Below, piece by piece: positions 18,033-26,145 of a stretch of DNA of 64,000 nt (its first letter is position 1; every line of letters starts with the position of its first letter). The stretch spans positions 62,001 to 126,000 of the forward strand of contig DATJPE010000029.1 in NCBI GenBank assembly GCA_035506535.1. The letters run 5' to 3'. This stretch comes from Actinomycetes bacterium (GTDB taxonomy: Bacteria > Actinomycetota > Actinomycetes > DATJPE01). Below the pieces are notes generated by a model, which had not been told where the DNA came from, made no database searches, and was given only the letters and a program-made list of their open reading frames with translations. The position numbers were made by a program, and so were the translations under genes.

Positions 18033-18771
18033 CCGGCAGGCGCAGCACCTCGGCGTGGTGACCAACGCCCGGCGGCAGCCCGTGCGCCAAGACGTGGTCG
18101 AACTGGACGCGGGGCGAGAACGACGGGTACGTGGCACCGCCGCCGAGCTCGCGCCACCCCGTCGCGAGGCTCGGCAGCCGGCCCGGCAGGTTGAGGTCGC
18201 CGAGCAGCAGCACCGGGGCCGGCATGCGGGCCACCCATCGCGCCACGCTGCGCAGCTGGCGCAGGTTCACCCCGGGCACGAACGACAGATGGGTCCCGAC
18301 CACGGTGAAGGGCCCGTGCGGCCCGTCGACCAGCGCGGCCAGGGCGACCCGGGGCTCGTCCTCGACGACCATGAGGCGTGGCCGGGGACGGTCTGGCACC
18401 AGCAGCGGCATCGGAAGACGGGCCGGCGGGAAGCGGCGCAGCCACCAGCGCCGCACCGGGAGCCGGGAGACCAGCCCGATCCCGTACGCCGGCCCGGTCA
18501 CCGCCTCCCCGGCTGCGGAGGTCGCGGCTGTCCACGCGTCCCCGGGGGTCCCCAGGACCGCCGGTGCGAAGCAGAAGCTCCGGGCGCCGAGCTCCTCGGC
18601 GACGAGCGCGGTCTGGTCGACCCCGCCGGACCGCTCCTGGCCCAGGTCGACCTCCTGCAGCGCCAGGAGGTCGACGTCGAGGGTCCGCGCCGCGGCGCGC
18701 AGCGCGTCGGCGCGGACCGACCCGTCGTCCAGGGCCAGCCCGTGCAAGAGGTTGAAGGTCGCCACGCGCAT
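17989..18771 (-). CDS. Endonuclease/exonuclease/phosphatase-family hydrolase
   Basis: A 260-residue EEP-fold protein. The N terminus RVATFNLLHG provides the metal-binding Asn, LLALQEVDLGQ the Glu, VVGTHLSF and LLLGDLNLPG the catalytic His and Asp/Asn residues, and SDHCAMRVWL the C-terminal Asp-His pair. Members cleave phosphodiesters in nucleic acids, lipids or small molecules; the substrate cannot be read from sequence. No signal peptide is visible. It is divergent from nudC (56 bp between starts) and its 3' end overlaps adnB by 44 bp. Confidence 0.9.
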   Translation of the reverse strand: MRVATFNLLHGLALDDGSVRADALRAAARTLDVDLLALQEVDLGQERSGGVDQTALVAEELGARSFCFAPAVLGTPGDAWTAATSAAGEAVTGPAYGIGLVSRLPVRRWWLRRFPPARLPMPLLVPDRPRPRLMVVEDEPRVALAALVDGPHGPFTVVGTHLSFVPGVNLRQLRSVARWVARMPAPVLLLGDLNLPGRLPSLATGWRELGGGATYPSFSPRVQFDHVLAHGLPPGVGHHAEVLRLPVSDHCAMRVWLETD

Positions 18772-18827
18772 GATCAGGACACGCTACGCACCGGTGCCGG
18801 CGCCCGCCCGCCGGTAGCGTCGCGTCC

Positions 18828-19721
18828 GTGCTCGACGGGCTGGCGCTGGCTCGCGCGACGATGGACCGCGCCGGGGAGCGGTGGACCGACGAGGCGTGGA
18901 TCGCCCAGCGACTCACCGATCCGCGGACCCGCGCCCTTCGGGTGCACGACGGCCGCGTACCGGTGCGCGACTCGCGCCTGGCCCTCGTCCCGGTCACGTC
19001 GGCCGGCCCGGGCACGACGTTCCTGCTCGGCGTCGACGAGGACGACGTCGCCTACGTCGGCGTGCTCACGGAGTCCGCGATCGAGGAGGCCGACGGGGTC
19101 CAGGCGCTCGACCTGCGCGCGGTGGGCAGCGTGCTGGACGACCGCGAGGTCGGCCTCGTCGTGCACGCCGTCGCGCTCGGCCACTGGCACGCCACCCATG
19201 CGTGCTGCGCACGGTGCGGCCAGCCGACCGAGGTGATCCACGGCGGGCACGTGCGACGTTGCCCGAGCTGTGGCGCCGAGCACTACCCGCGGACCGATCC
19301 GGCCATCATCGTGCTGGTCACCGACGCGCAGGGCCGAGCCCTGCTCGGGCACAACCCGCGCTGGCCGGACAGGCGCTTCAGCACGCTGGCCGGCTTCGTC
19401 GAGCCCGGGGAGTCGGCGGAGATGGCCGTCGCGCGGGAGGTGTCGGAGGAGGCGGGCGTCGAGGTGACCGAGGTGAGCTACCTGGGCAGCCAGCCGTGGC
19501 CCTTCCCCCACTCGCTGATGCTCGGCTTCACCGCGCGGGCGCTGGCCCCGGCCACGGTTCACGTGGACGGGGTGGAGATCACCGAGGCTCGCTGGTTCAG
19601 CCGCGAGGAGCTGGCCGAGGCGCTGGCGCGCGGCGAGGTGCTCATCCCGCCGGGCATCTCGATCGCCCGGCGCCTGATCGAGCACTGGTACGGCGGGCCG
19701 CTCCCGGGCGGGCGGCGGTGA
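18828..19721 (+). CDS. nudC: NAD(+) diphosphatase / NAD-capped RNA hydrolase NudC
   Basis: A 297-residue Nudix enzyme. An N-terminal domain precedes the zinc ribbon (CCARCGQ and CPSCGAEHYPR). The Nudix box GFVEPGESAEMAVAREVSEE is complete with the REVSEEAG helix. The SQPWPFPHS motif immediately after is diagnostic of NudC-type NADH pyrophosphatases. It hydrolyses NAD(H) and the NAD cap of RNAs. It starts with GTG and ends 6 bp before the convergent mycoredoxin gene. The mycobacterial neighbourhood has nudC at the same place (Rv3199c). Confidence 0.95.
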   Translation: MLDGLALARATMDRAGERWTDEAWIAQRLTDPRTRALRVHDGRVPVRDSRLALVPVTSAGPGTTFLLGVDEDDVAYVGVLTESAIEEADGVQALDLRAVGSVLDDREVGLVVHAVALGHWHATHACCARCGQPTEVIHGGHVRRCPSCGAEHYPRTDPAIIVLVTDAQGRALLGHNPRWPDRRFSTLAGFVEPGESAEMAVAREVSEEAGVEVTEVSYLGSQPWPFPHSLMLGFTARALAPATVHVDGVEITEARWFSREELAEALARGEVLIPPGISIARRLIEHWYGGPLPGGRR

Positions 19722-19727
19722 TCCGTC

Positions 19728-19970
19728 TCAAGCGCTGATGCGCTGGCGCACCTGGGCGAGGCTCGGGTTGGTCAGCGCGCTGCCGTCGGGGAAGGTGACG
19801 GTGGGGACGGTCTCGGTGCCGTGGTTGACCGACCGGACATACGCCGCGGCGTCGGGGTGCTGCTCGATGTCGACCACGGTGTAGGCGATGCCCTCCCGGT
19901 CCAGCTGCCCCAGCAACCGGTGGCAGTATCCGCACCAGGGAGTGCTGTACACGGTGATCGGGGCGGTCAT
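19728..19970 (-). CDS. mrx1: Mycoredoxin-type glutaredoxin
   Basis: An 80-residue glutaredoxin-fold protein with the redox motif CGYC (Cys13, Cys16) in VYSTPWCGYCHRLL and the cis-Pro loop ETVPTVTFPDG. Mycoredoxin-1 reduces mycothiol mixed disulfides in Actinomycetota. The ATG at 19970 follows AGGAC on the minus strand; an upstream extension would be arginine-rich noise. The gene is divergent from uvrD2 and convergent with nudC, as in mycobacteria (Rv3198A). Confidence 0.93.
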   Translation of the reverse strand: MTAPITVYSTPWCGYCHRLLGQLDREGIAYTVVDIEQHPDAAAYVRSVNHGTETVPTVTFPDGSALTNPSLAQVRQRISA

Positions 19971-20014
19971 CGGGCGTCCTGTTCGGGTCGTCGTGACGGG
20001 GGGCCGGGAAGTCG

Positions 20015-20043
20015 TTGACAGTTGTAGCACCCGGCAGCGACAA
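20015..20043 (+). promoter_or_regulatory. Possible uvrD2 promoter
   Basis: A perfect -35 hexamer TTGACA at 20015-20020 lies in the mrx1-uvrD2 intergenic region. At 17-bp spacing the -10 would be CGACAA (20038-20043), a poor match, so activity may need a factor or an alternative sigma. Confidence 0.3.
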
Positions 20044-20106
20044 CGTGGCCGGGTCCTCCAGTCTTCCCGCGACCGGGCTGTCGTGGCCTCTTGCCAGGAT
20101 GGAGGG

Positions 20107-22206
20107 GTGGATCCCGACGCGTTGCTGGGCGGACTCGACGCCGAGCAGCGCGAGGTGGCGACCGCCCTGCGGGGGCCGGTGTGCGTGCTGGCCGGCGCAG
20201 GAACCGGCAAGACCCGTGCGATCACCCACCGGCTGGCCTATGGCGTCGCGTCGGGGGCCTGGGACCCGCGGTCGGTGCTCGCGGTGACGTTCACCGCCCG
20301 AGCCGCGGGGGAGATGCGCGGTCGCTTGCGCGAGCTCGGTGTGTCCGGTGTCCAGGCGCGGACCTTCCATGCGGCGGCGCTGCGCCAGCTCACCTACTTC
20401 TGGCCGCGGGTGGTCGGAGGGGACCCGCCCCGGATCGCCGGGTCCAAGGTCGCGCTGGTGCGCGAGGCGGCGGGACGGCTGCGACTGGCGCCGGCACCGA
20501 CCGCGCTTCGTGACCTCGCGGGCGAGATCGAGTGGGCGAAGGTGACCCGGACCGCGCCCACGGGCTACGTCGCCGCAGCGCACGCGGGCGACCGCGGCCT
20601 GCCGGGCGGCTACGACCTGGAGGCGGTGGCACGGGTCTACGCCGGCTATGAGGAGGCCAAGCGGGCGGCCGGCCTGATCGACTTCGAGGACGTCCTCCTG
20701 CTCACGGTCGCCACGTTGGAGGAGCGGCCCGACGTGGCCGAGGAGGTCCGGGCCGTGTACCGCCGCCTCACCGTCGATGAGTACCAGGACGTCAACCCCC
20801 TGCAGCAGGCTCTGCTCGAGCTCTGGCTCGGCGGGCGCGAGGAGCTGTGCGTGGTGGGCGACCCCGGCCAGACCATCTACTCCTTCACCGGGGCCACGCC
20901 GGGCTACCTGCTCGGCTTCACCCGGCGCTGGCCGACGGCCCGAGTGATCAAGCTCGAGCGCGACTACCGGTCCACCCCCCAGATCGTCGACCTCGCCAAC
21001 CGCCTGCTGGCGCGGGCGGGCGGATCGGGTGCGGCGCGCCTCGAACTGCGGGCGCAGCGGGCGCCGGGCCCCGAGCCGACCTACACCGGCTTCGACGACG
21101 AGCCGGCGGAGGCGGCGGCCGTGACCCAGCGGATCAGGGCCCTGATCGCCGCCGGGACGCCCGCCGCCGAGATCGCGGTGCTGTTCCGGGTCAACGCCCA
21201 GTCCGAGGTCTACGAGGCGGCGCTCGCGGCTGCGTCCGTGCCCTACGTGCTGCGCGGCGTCGAACGCTTCTTCGAACGCCGCGAGGTCGTGCAGGCCGTG
21301 GTGCTGCTGCGCGGCGCGGCTCGGGTGGCCGAGACCACCGGGGACGACCGCCCGCTCGCCGAGGAGGTGGCCCAGGTCCTGTCCGGGATGGGCTGGGACC
21401 CGGAGGTCACCCCCGCCGGCGGCGCGAGCCGGGAGCGGTGGGAGTCGCTGGCCGCGCTGGCCCAGCTCGCCGAGGAGCTGAGCGCGCGCGACCCCGGCGC
21501 CGGGCTGCGGGAGCTGGTCGTCGAGCTGGACGAGCGAGCGGCCGCTCAGCACGCGCCGACCGTCCCGGGGGTGACCCTGGCCTCCCTGCATGCCGCCAAG
21601 GGTCTGGAGTGGGACGCGGTGTTCCTCGTTGGGCTCGTCGACGGGACGTTGCCGATCGTCCACGCGGTCACGGCGGAGGCGGTGGAGGAGGAGCGTCGCC
21701 TCCTCTATGTCGGGGTCACCCGGGCTCGCGTGCACCTCGCGCTCTCCTGGGCGTTGGTGCGCAGCCCCGGCGGCAGCCGCAGCCGCCGGCCCTCCCGCTT
21801 CCTCGAGGGGGTCCGGCCGGCGTCGTCGGGACCCGGGCCGGCGGTGCGGGGCAGGCCGGGAGCGCGACGGGCCGAGGTCCGCTGCCACGCCTGCGGGCGC
21901 CTGCTGGTGAGCGCCACCGACCGCAAGCGCGGCCGCTGCGAGGGCTGCCCGCCGGCCTACGACGAGGACCTCTACGCGCGGCTGAAGTCCTGGCGGCTCG
22001 AGCGGGCTCGGGCCGACTCCGTCCCGGCGTACGTGGTGCTGACCGACGCGACCCTCGAGGCGGTGGCCAGCCGCCGCCCCGAGGACGTCGCGAGCCTGGC
22101 CGCGATCCCCGGCATCGGGGCGGCCAAGCTCGAGCGCTACGGGAGCGCGCTGCTCGCGATGGTGGCCGGGCGTCCGGCGCCCGCGCCGGAGGTCACGGAA
22201 GGGTAA
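20107..22206 (+). CDS. uvrD2: ATP-dependent DNA helicase UvrD2
   Basis: A 699-residue superfamily 1A helicase. Walker A is AGAGTGKTRA (Lys35), motif II DEYQDVNP, and later motifs VVGDPGQTIYSFTGA, LERDYRST, LHAAKGLEWDAVF and YVGVTRARVHL are complete. A tetracysteine module (Cys593, Cys596, Cys611, Cys614) and a C-terminal HRDC domain (about 625-695; IPGIGAAKLERYG) identify the actinobacterial UvrD2 type. It unwinds DNA in repair and is essential in mycobacteria. The GTG at 20107 follows a GGAGGGG ribosome-binding site. whiB7 lies immediately downstream. Confidence 0.95.
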   Translation: MDPDALLGGLDAEQREVATALRGPVCVLAGAGTGKTRAITHRLAYGVASGAWDPRSVLAVTFTARAAGEMRGRLRELGVSGVQARTFHAAALRQLTYFWPRVVGGDPPRIAGSKVALVREAAGRLRLAPAPTALRDLAGEIEWAKVTRTAPTGYVAAAHAGDRGLPGGYDLEAVARVYAGYEEAKRAAGLIDFEDVLLLTVATLEERPDVAEEVRAVYRRLTVDEYQDVNPLQQALLELWLGGREELCVVGDPGQTIYSFTGATPGYLLGFTRRWPTARVIKLERDYRSTPQIVDLANRLLARAGGSGAARLELRAQRAPGPEPTYTGFDDEPAEAAAVTQRIRALIAAGTPAAEIAVLFRVNAQSEVYEAALAAASVPYVLRGVERFFERREVVQAVVLLRGAARVAETTGDDRPLAEEVAQVLSGMGWDPEVTPAGGASRERWESLAALAQLAEELSARDPGAGLRELVVELDERAAAQHAPTVPGVTLASLHAAKGLEWDAVFLVGLVDGTLPIVHAVTAEAVEEERRLLYVGVTRARVHLALSWALVRSPGGSRSRRPSRFLEGVRPASSGPGPAVRGRPGARRAEVRCHACGRLLVSATDRKRGRCEGCPPAYDEDLYARLKSWRLERARADSVPAYVVLTDATLEAVASRRPEDVASLAAIPGIGAAKLERYGSALLAMVAGRPAPAPEVTEG

Positions 22207-22225
22207 CGGTCTTCGACCGACCGCG

Positions 22226-22264
22226 ATAAATGGTTTGCCTGGCCCCACCGGCGTTCCCTACCGT
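22226..22264 (+). promoter_or_regulatory. Probable WhiB7-autoregulated promoter
   Basis: TTGCCT (22235-22240) and TACCGT (22259-22264) form a -35/-10 pair with an 18-bp spacer. Just upstream of the -35 is ATAAAT (22226-22231), an AT-rich patch that stands out in this GC-rich DNA. WhiB7-dependent promoters in mycobacteria have an AT-rich element immediately before the -35, contacted by the AT-hook, and whiB7 activates itself. Transcription would begin near 22270, giving a leader of about 430 nt. Confidence 0.5.
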
Positions 22265-22341
22265 GCTCGGACCGGGTCTCGTCCGCCCGGCCGGCCGCCG
22301 CAGCAACGGCGCCGGGACCGACCCAGGAGGTGAGCGTCACG

Positions 22342-22536
22342 ATGGAGACCACGTACCGCACGTCGACCAGCGCGACGTCGTTCCTCCGCGCTCGCATGTC
22401 CGTCCGGCCCCTCACGGGTGGCCGGACCAGCGTCGTGCTGTTGCCCGCCGACCAGATCGGCACCACGGGTGTCGTGCGTCCGCACGCGACCGTGGCCGAT
22501 GAGTTCGACCTCCGCACCTGGAGTCCGCCGGTTTGA
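22342..22536 (+). CDS. Leader ORF upstream of whiB7
   Basis: A 64-codon ORF beginning at the ATG 22342, 11 nt after GGAGG (22326-22330); a GTG at 22330 overlaps that site. The product is rich in Thr, Ser, Val and Arg, has no recognisable domain, and ends 22 nt before the terminator hairpin. Position suggests a regulatory leader peptide whose translation senses ribosome inhibition, as described for mycobacterial whiB7. The peptide itself is not one I recognise. Confidence 0.55.
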   Translation: METTYRTSTSATSFLRARMSVRPLTGGRTSVVLLPADQIGTTGVVRPHATVADEFDLRTWSPPV

Positions 22537-22558
22537 CCGACCAGACCGGCAGCCCTCC

Positions 22559-22602
22559 AGGCCGCGGAACCCGACACCCGGGATCCGCGGCCTCTTTGTT
22601 TC
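22559..22602 (+). terminator. Intrinsic terminator/attenuator in the whiB7 leader
   Basis: AGGCCGCGGA (22559-22568) pairs perfectly with TCCGCGGCCT (22584-22593). A further CCC/GGG pairing is possible inside the 15-nt loop, and the T-rich tail CTTTGTTT begins at 22594. This is the best canonical rho-independent terminator in the window. It sits about 100 bp before the whiB7 start, between the leader ORF and the gene, so it should act as an attenuator. Confidence 0.8.
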
Positions 22603-22702
22603 CCCCGGACGCACCGACCGGTCGTCCGGGCCGCACGACCCCGTCCGACCCGACGACGGGGCGCGCCGTCAAGGCGCGGTGAGGTCCTTTGGAGGTGACA
22701 CC

Positions 22703-22990
22703 GTGCTGCTCTCGACCCTCGTCCACGAGACCCCCGGGGCCGACGCGCTCGGTGAGCTGTTGCCCTGCCGGTCCTACGACCCGGAGCTGTTCTTCGCCGA
22801 GTCGCCGGAGGACGTCGAGTACGCCAAGTCCCTGTGCACCGCGTGCCCCGTCCGCTCCGCCTGCCTCGCGGGCGCGCTCGAGCGGCAGGAGCCGTGGGGT
22901 GTCTGGGGTGGCGAGCTGTTCGTCCAGGGCGTCGTGGTCCCGCGCAAGCGGCCCCGCGGCCGTCCCCGCAAGAACGAGGTCGCGGCCTAG
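22703..22990 (+). CDS. whiB7: Transcriptional regulator WhiB7
   Basis: A 95-residue iron-sulfur regulator. Cys22, Cys45, Cys48 and Cys54 are the cluster ligands (LLPCRS, SLCTACPVRSAC). EPWGVWGGELF (63-73) is the turn that contacts the principal sigma factor, and RPRGRPRK (83-90) is the AT-hook unique to WhiB7. The protein activates intrinsic multidrug-resistance genes after ribosome-targeting drugs or amino-acid stress. The GTG at 22703 has GGAGG at 22691-22695, 7 nt upstream. The long leader with an ORF and terminator and the uvrD2-whiB7-ABC1 order match mycobacteria (Rv3197A). Confidence 0.96.
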   Translation: MLLSTLVHETPGADALGELLPCRSYDPELFFAESPEDVEYAKSLCTACPVRSACLAGALERQEPWGVWGGELFVQGVVVPRKRPRGRPRKNEVAA

Positions 22991-23123
22991 CGCCGTCCTC
23001 TTCGACGGGTCCAGCCGGATCCGATCGCGTCCCCGAGGAGTCCTGTTGCCCATCCAGTCCCCGTCCGACATCGCCGACGGCCCCGACCTGGTGCCGTCAC
23101 CGTCCGTCCCGAGGAGTTTCGCC

Positions 23124-23303
23124 ATGTTCAACGCGAGTCTGCTGCCCGAGCACCTGGCTCGGTCACGACATTCCGACCTCCTGCAGGAGGCCGAGCGCTC
23201 CCGCCTGGCCCGCCGTCACCTGGCGCGTCATCGGCTGCGGCGCAAGGCGCTGCGGGCCGAGCGCGCTGCGCTGCGGGCCCGTCTCGCCCTCGCATCGCTG
23301 TGA
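23124..23303 (+). CDS. Small basic helical protein
   Basis: A 59-residue ORF with GAGGAG (23111-23116) 7 nt before the ATG. After a short N terminus it is almost all Arg, Ala, Leu, Glu and His (AERSRLARRHLARHRLRRKA), and would form one amphipathic, very basic helix. No family is recognised. It follows whiB7 by 133 bp on the same strand and could be cotranscribed. The clean ribosome-binding site argues for a real gene, while its composition is close to what random GC-rich DNA can give. Confidence 0.5.
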   Translation: MFNASLLPEHLARSRHSDLLQEAERSRLARRHLARHRLRRKALRAERAALRARLALASL

Positions 23304-23381
23304 GCGCGTCGACATCGCTCCACCCACCGCGCCCCGCCCCCCGGTCGTAGGCTGCTCGCCGGATCGAGGGGGTGGGGCGCT

Positions 23382-23549
23382 GTGGTGACCTGCTCGTGGT
23401 GCGGCCAGGTGGCCGACCCGCCGGACGAGGCGCCCGTCGACTGGGTCGTCGAGCGCTCCCCGGGTGCACCGCAACGGCAGTACTGCCCCGCGTGCGCCCG
23501 CGAGCACGTGCGGTCCATCGAGGCGAAGCTCGACGCCGAGCACTGGTGA
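23382..23549 (+). CDS. Small double-CxxC zinc-ribbon protein
   Basis: A 55-residue protein starting with GTG at 23382 (or 23385) after GAGGGGGTGGGG. It contains CSWC near the N terminus and CPAC about 30 residues later (QYCPACAREHV), then a short helix ending in AKLDAEHW. The two CxxC pairs would bind one zinc. Its stop is 2 bp from the convergent ABC1-kinase stop. Function unknown; small proteins of this kind often sit beside the ABC1 gene in Actinomycetota. Confidence 0.8.
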   Translation: MVTCSWCGQVADPPDEAPVDWVVERSPGAPQRQYCPACAREHVRSIEAKLDAEHW

Positions 23550-23551
23550 GG

Positions 23552-24868
23552 CTAGGGCGCTCCCGCGAAGCCGGGCAGCCAGCGTTCCAGGGTCGCGCGG
23601 ACCTCGACCTCGGCGCCCAGCTGGCACAGCACCCCGACCCCGCCCAGCCACACCCGGTGGACCAGCAGGTACTCGGGCGGGAGGTTGAGCTTCAGCCCGG
23701 TCGCGAAGTTCTCCCGCCTCGGGTCGTTGATCCGCTGGAACTGCGCACGCATCCACGAGCGCGTGAAGCGGAAGCGCTCATGCTCGGCCGGCTCGACGAA
23801 GGGCGCCAGATAGGCCAGCACCTGCTCGGGGTCGACGCGGGTGCTCTGACGGATGAACCCCTGCTCTCGCAGGCCGTCGACGACGGTCTGCGCGTCGCCT
23901 CGCATCGCCGTGCGCAGCAGGATCCCGATCGAGTCGGGCAGGCCGTTCGGGAGGCGGGCGACGGCGCCGTAGTCCAGCACGCCGAGCCGGCCGTCGGGGA
24001 GCATGCGGTAGTTGCCAGGGTGCGGGTCGGCGTGCAGCAGGCCCACGCGCGCCGGAGACGCGAACAGGAAGTACACGTAGGCGGAGCCGGCCGCGTCCCG
24101 CTCCTCCTGCGTCCCCGAGGCGATGATGTCGGAGAGTGGCCGTCCCTCCATCCAGCCGGTCACGAGCACATGGCGGGACCCGGCGAGCACGTGTGGGACG
24201 GCGACCCGCTCGTCGCCCTCGTAGGCGGCGGCGAAGGCCTCCTGAGCCTGCTTCTCCAGGGAGTAGTCGAGCTCCTCGACCATGCGCTCGCGCAACTCCT
24301 CCACCAGGGCGCGCGCGTCGACGCCGGGCATCAGTGCCCCGAGCATCCGGCCCATCCGGGCGACCTGGTTGAGGTCGGCGGTGAGGGCCTTCTCGGCCCC
24401 GGGGTACTGGATCTTCACCGCCACCGGCGTGCCGTCCTTCCAGACCGCACGGTGGACCTGCCCGATCGAGGCGGCCGCGGCCGGGGTGTCGTCGAAGGAG
24501 GCGAACCGGCGGCGCCACTGCCGTCCGAAGGACTCCGCGAGCACCGCGTGGACCGCCTTGGCCGGCAACGGCGGGGCCGCCTCCTGCAGCTTGGTGAGCG
24601 TGGCGCGGTAGGGGGCGGCGAGCTCCTCGGGGAGCGCGGCTTCGAAGATGCTCATGGCTTGGCCGAACTTCATCGCCCCGCCCTTGAGCTCCCCGAGCAC
24701 GCGGAAGACCTGCTCGGCCGTGCGCTGCTGGATCTCGGCCGCCACGATCTCGGCCGGACGGCCGCCCACCCGCTTGCCGAAGCCCACGGCGGTGCGCCCC
24801 GCGAAGCCGATCGGCAGCGCCGCGAGCTTGGCGGTCCGGGTCACCGCGCGCTTGGGAACCTCGGTCAC
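23552..24868 (-). CDS. ABC1/UbiB-family atypical kinase (Rv3197-like)
   Basis: A 438-residue ABC1-family protein. Family motifs in order: the KxGQ region GGAMKFGQAMS, the A-rich loop AAAASIGQVHRA, the ATP Lys in VAVKIQYPG, the ELDY motif EELDYSLEKQ, the catalytic loop HADPHPGNY and the metal motif LDYGA. ABC1 proteins act as ATPases or atypical kinases, in bacteria often tied to isoprenoid or quinone metabolism. The mycobacterial homologue next to whiB7 belongs to the WhiB7-linked resistance neighbourhood; that role is known for mycobacteria and only inferred here. A second, diverged ABC1 gene is at 36755-38119. Confidence 0.92.
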   Translation of the reverse strand: MTEVPKRAVTRTAKLAALPIGFAGRTAVGFGKRVGGRPAEIVAAEIQQRTAEQVFRVLGELKGGAMKFGQAMSIFEAALPEELAAPYRATLTKLQEAAPPLPAKAVHAVLAESFGRQWRRRFASFDDTPAAAASIGQVHRAVWKDGTPVAVKIQYPGAEKALTADLNQVARMGRMLGALMPGVDARALVEELRERMVEELDYSLEKQAQEAFAAAYEGDERVAVPHVLAGSRHVLVTGWMEGRPLSDIIASGTQEERDAAGSAYVYFLFASPARVGLLHADPHPGNYRMLPDGRLGVLDYGAVARLPNGLPDSIGILLRTAMRGDAQTVVDGLREQGFIRQSTRVDPEQVLAYLAPFVEPAEHERFRFTRSWMRAQFQRINDPRRENFATGLKLNLPPEYLLVHRVWLGGVGVLCQLGAEVEVRATLERWLPGFAGAP

Positions 24869-24878
24869 GGATCCATTC

Positions 24879-25916
24879 TCAGTGCTGTCCGCCCCATTGA
24901 CACCCGCAGGCCGGGTGGAACCCGTAAGCCCGCTGGCTGGGCGTTGGCTCCCCGGCCCCGAACACCCACACGAGGGCAGGCCCCGGCCCGGGGACGGCGC
25001 CGGCGTCCAGCTGGTCCAGCACCAGACGGGCGGCCAGTGCCGCGGCGGCCGTCGCCAGGACCACGTCGCAGGGCGCGGTGGGCGCCGGGGGGCTCGACAG
25101 CTGGGCCATCAGCCGTGGCCAGCCACCGTCGAAGTCGGCGAGGTGGAGGTCGACGCAGCGTCGGCAGGGGCTGCGGCCCGGCCGGACCAGCGGGCCGACC
25201 ACGGCTCCCCCGCCCAGCGTCGTCACCGCCAGGTGGGTGGCCCCCTGAGCACTCAGCTGAGCGTGCCGGGCCGGCCGGAGGACCTCCTCGTCGGCCAGGA
25301 CGGTGACCGCGGCCGGACCCGCGTCCGGCCGGGTGGCCGGCGCGCTGCGTCGTACCGCCGCGAGGGCGGCCTCCGCGCGCGGGCTGCCCAGCGCGTCCAC
25401 CCCGGGCCCGCACGGCCCGAGGTCGGCGGCCGACAGCGGCCGAGGGTCATCGATCCGGACCTGGCCCACCCCGGCCGCGGCCACCAGGGCCGCGACGGCC
25501 GCGCCGAGGCGACCCCCGCCCTCCACGACCACCGAGGCCTGCCGCCGCCGGGCCAGCGCGGCGTGCGCGCCCCCCGGGTCCCGGCGCGCCAGGGACAGCG
25601 CGGCCAGGTCTGGCGCGAGCCGATCCCGGTCGAGGTCGCCCAGGCCGCCCGTCCGGGTCAGGTCGGCGTCCTCGAGCATCCCCAGGCCGGCCAGCTGGTC
25701 GAGCATGTCGGCGACGTGCGAGGGGTCCAGTCCCCACCCGGCGGCACGCTGGAGCACCTCCTCGCGGGTGGCCGTCCCGTCCAGGCCCAGCAACAGGCGG
25801 GCCTGCGGCGGCGCCAGGTCCTGCAGGATGAGCGCCCGCCCGGGGTCCACGCCCAGCTGCAGGCTCGAGGAGTCACGCCACAGGCGACGAAGCGCCGGCT
25901 TGAGCAGGGGTCGCAC
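24879..25916 (-). CDS. ThiF-like/cyclodehydratase-related protein (Rv3196-like)
   Basis: A 345-residue protein. The N-terminal third (about 20-90) resembles the winged-helix peptide-clamp region seen before ThiF-like domains in TOMM cyclodehydratase partners. The middle has a Rossmann-type start (ASVVVEGGGRLGAAVAALVAAAGVG) with a degenerate glycine loop. CRRCVDLHLADFD and a terminal HPACGCQWG give two Cys pairs that may hold zinc. No clear adenylation Arg/Lys set can be assigned by eye. It follows the ABC1 gene's start by 10 bp on the same strand (transcribed before it), so the two are probably one operon. A substrate peptide is not apparent. Confidence 0.7.
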   Translation of the reverse strand: MRPLLKPALRRLWRDSSSLQLGVDPGRALILQDLAPPQARLLLGLDGTATREEVLQRAAGWGLDPSHVADMLDQLAGLGMLEDADLTRTGGLGDLDRDRLAPDLAALSLARRDPGGAHAALARRRQASVVVEGGGRLGAAVAALVAAAGVGQVRIDDPRPLSAADLGPCGPGVDALGSPRAEAALAAVRRSAPATRPDAGPAAVTVLADEEVLRPARHAQLSAQGATHLAVTTLGGGAVVGPLVRPGRSPCRRCVDLHLADFDGGWPRLMAQLSSPPAPTAPCDVVLATAAAALAARLVLDQLDAGAVPGPGPALVWVFGAGEPTPSQRAYGFHPACGCQWGGQH

Positions 25917-25986
25917 GCGCCCAGCATGCGACCGCGGCCCTGTGGACGGTCCGTGCCGTCCCCAGAGCCGCGGTGCTAGCCGGGCG

Positions 25987-26145
25987 TCAGGCCTTGCCGA
26001 GGATCCGGTTGAGCTTGGTCCCGCAGACCGGGCAGATGCCCTGGGCCATCCGGCGACCGGACTCGCTCACCTTGATCTCGCCCGTGAAGTTGCGCTTCTC
26101 CTTGCACTTCACGCAGTACGCCTCGCCGGTGTAGCTCTCGGCCAT
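25987..26145 (-). CDS. Small zinc-ribbon protein (DUF5679 type)
   Basis: A 52-residue protein with CVKC (11-14) and CPVC (38-41), a basic body (KEKRNFTGEI) and the end GTKLNRILGKA, matching DUF5679 as I know it. The ATG at 26145 is preceded on the minus strand by an excellent CAGGAGG site. It is probably a cytosolic zinc-binding protein; its function is unknown. It is separated from the downstream ThiF-like gene by 70 bp and from the upstream gene by a 637-bp non-coding stretch. Confidence 0.88.
   Translation of the reverse strand: MAESYTGEAYCVKCKEKRNFTGEIKVSESGRRMAQGICPVCGTKLNRILGKA

Noticed and set aside
22230-22502. Another leader frame of 90 codons upstream of whiB7
   Set aside because: Its start lies before or at the predicted promoter and its product is proline/arginine-rich; the frame from 22342 has the ribosome-binding site.
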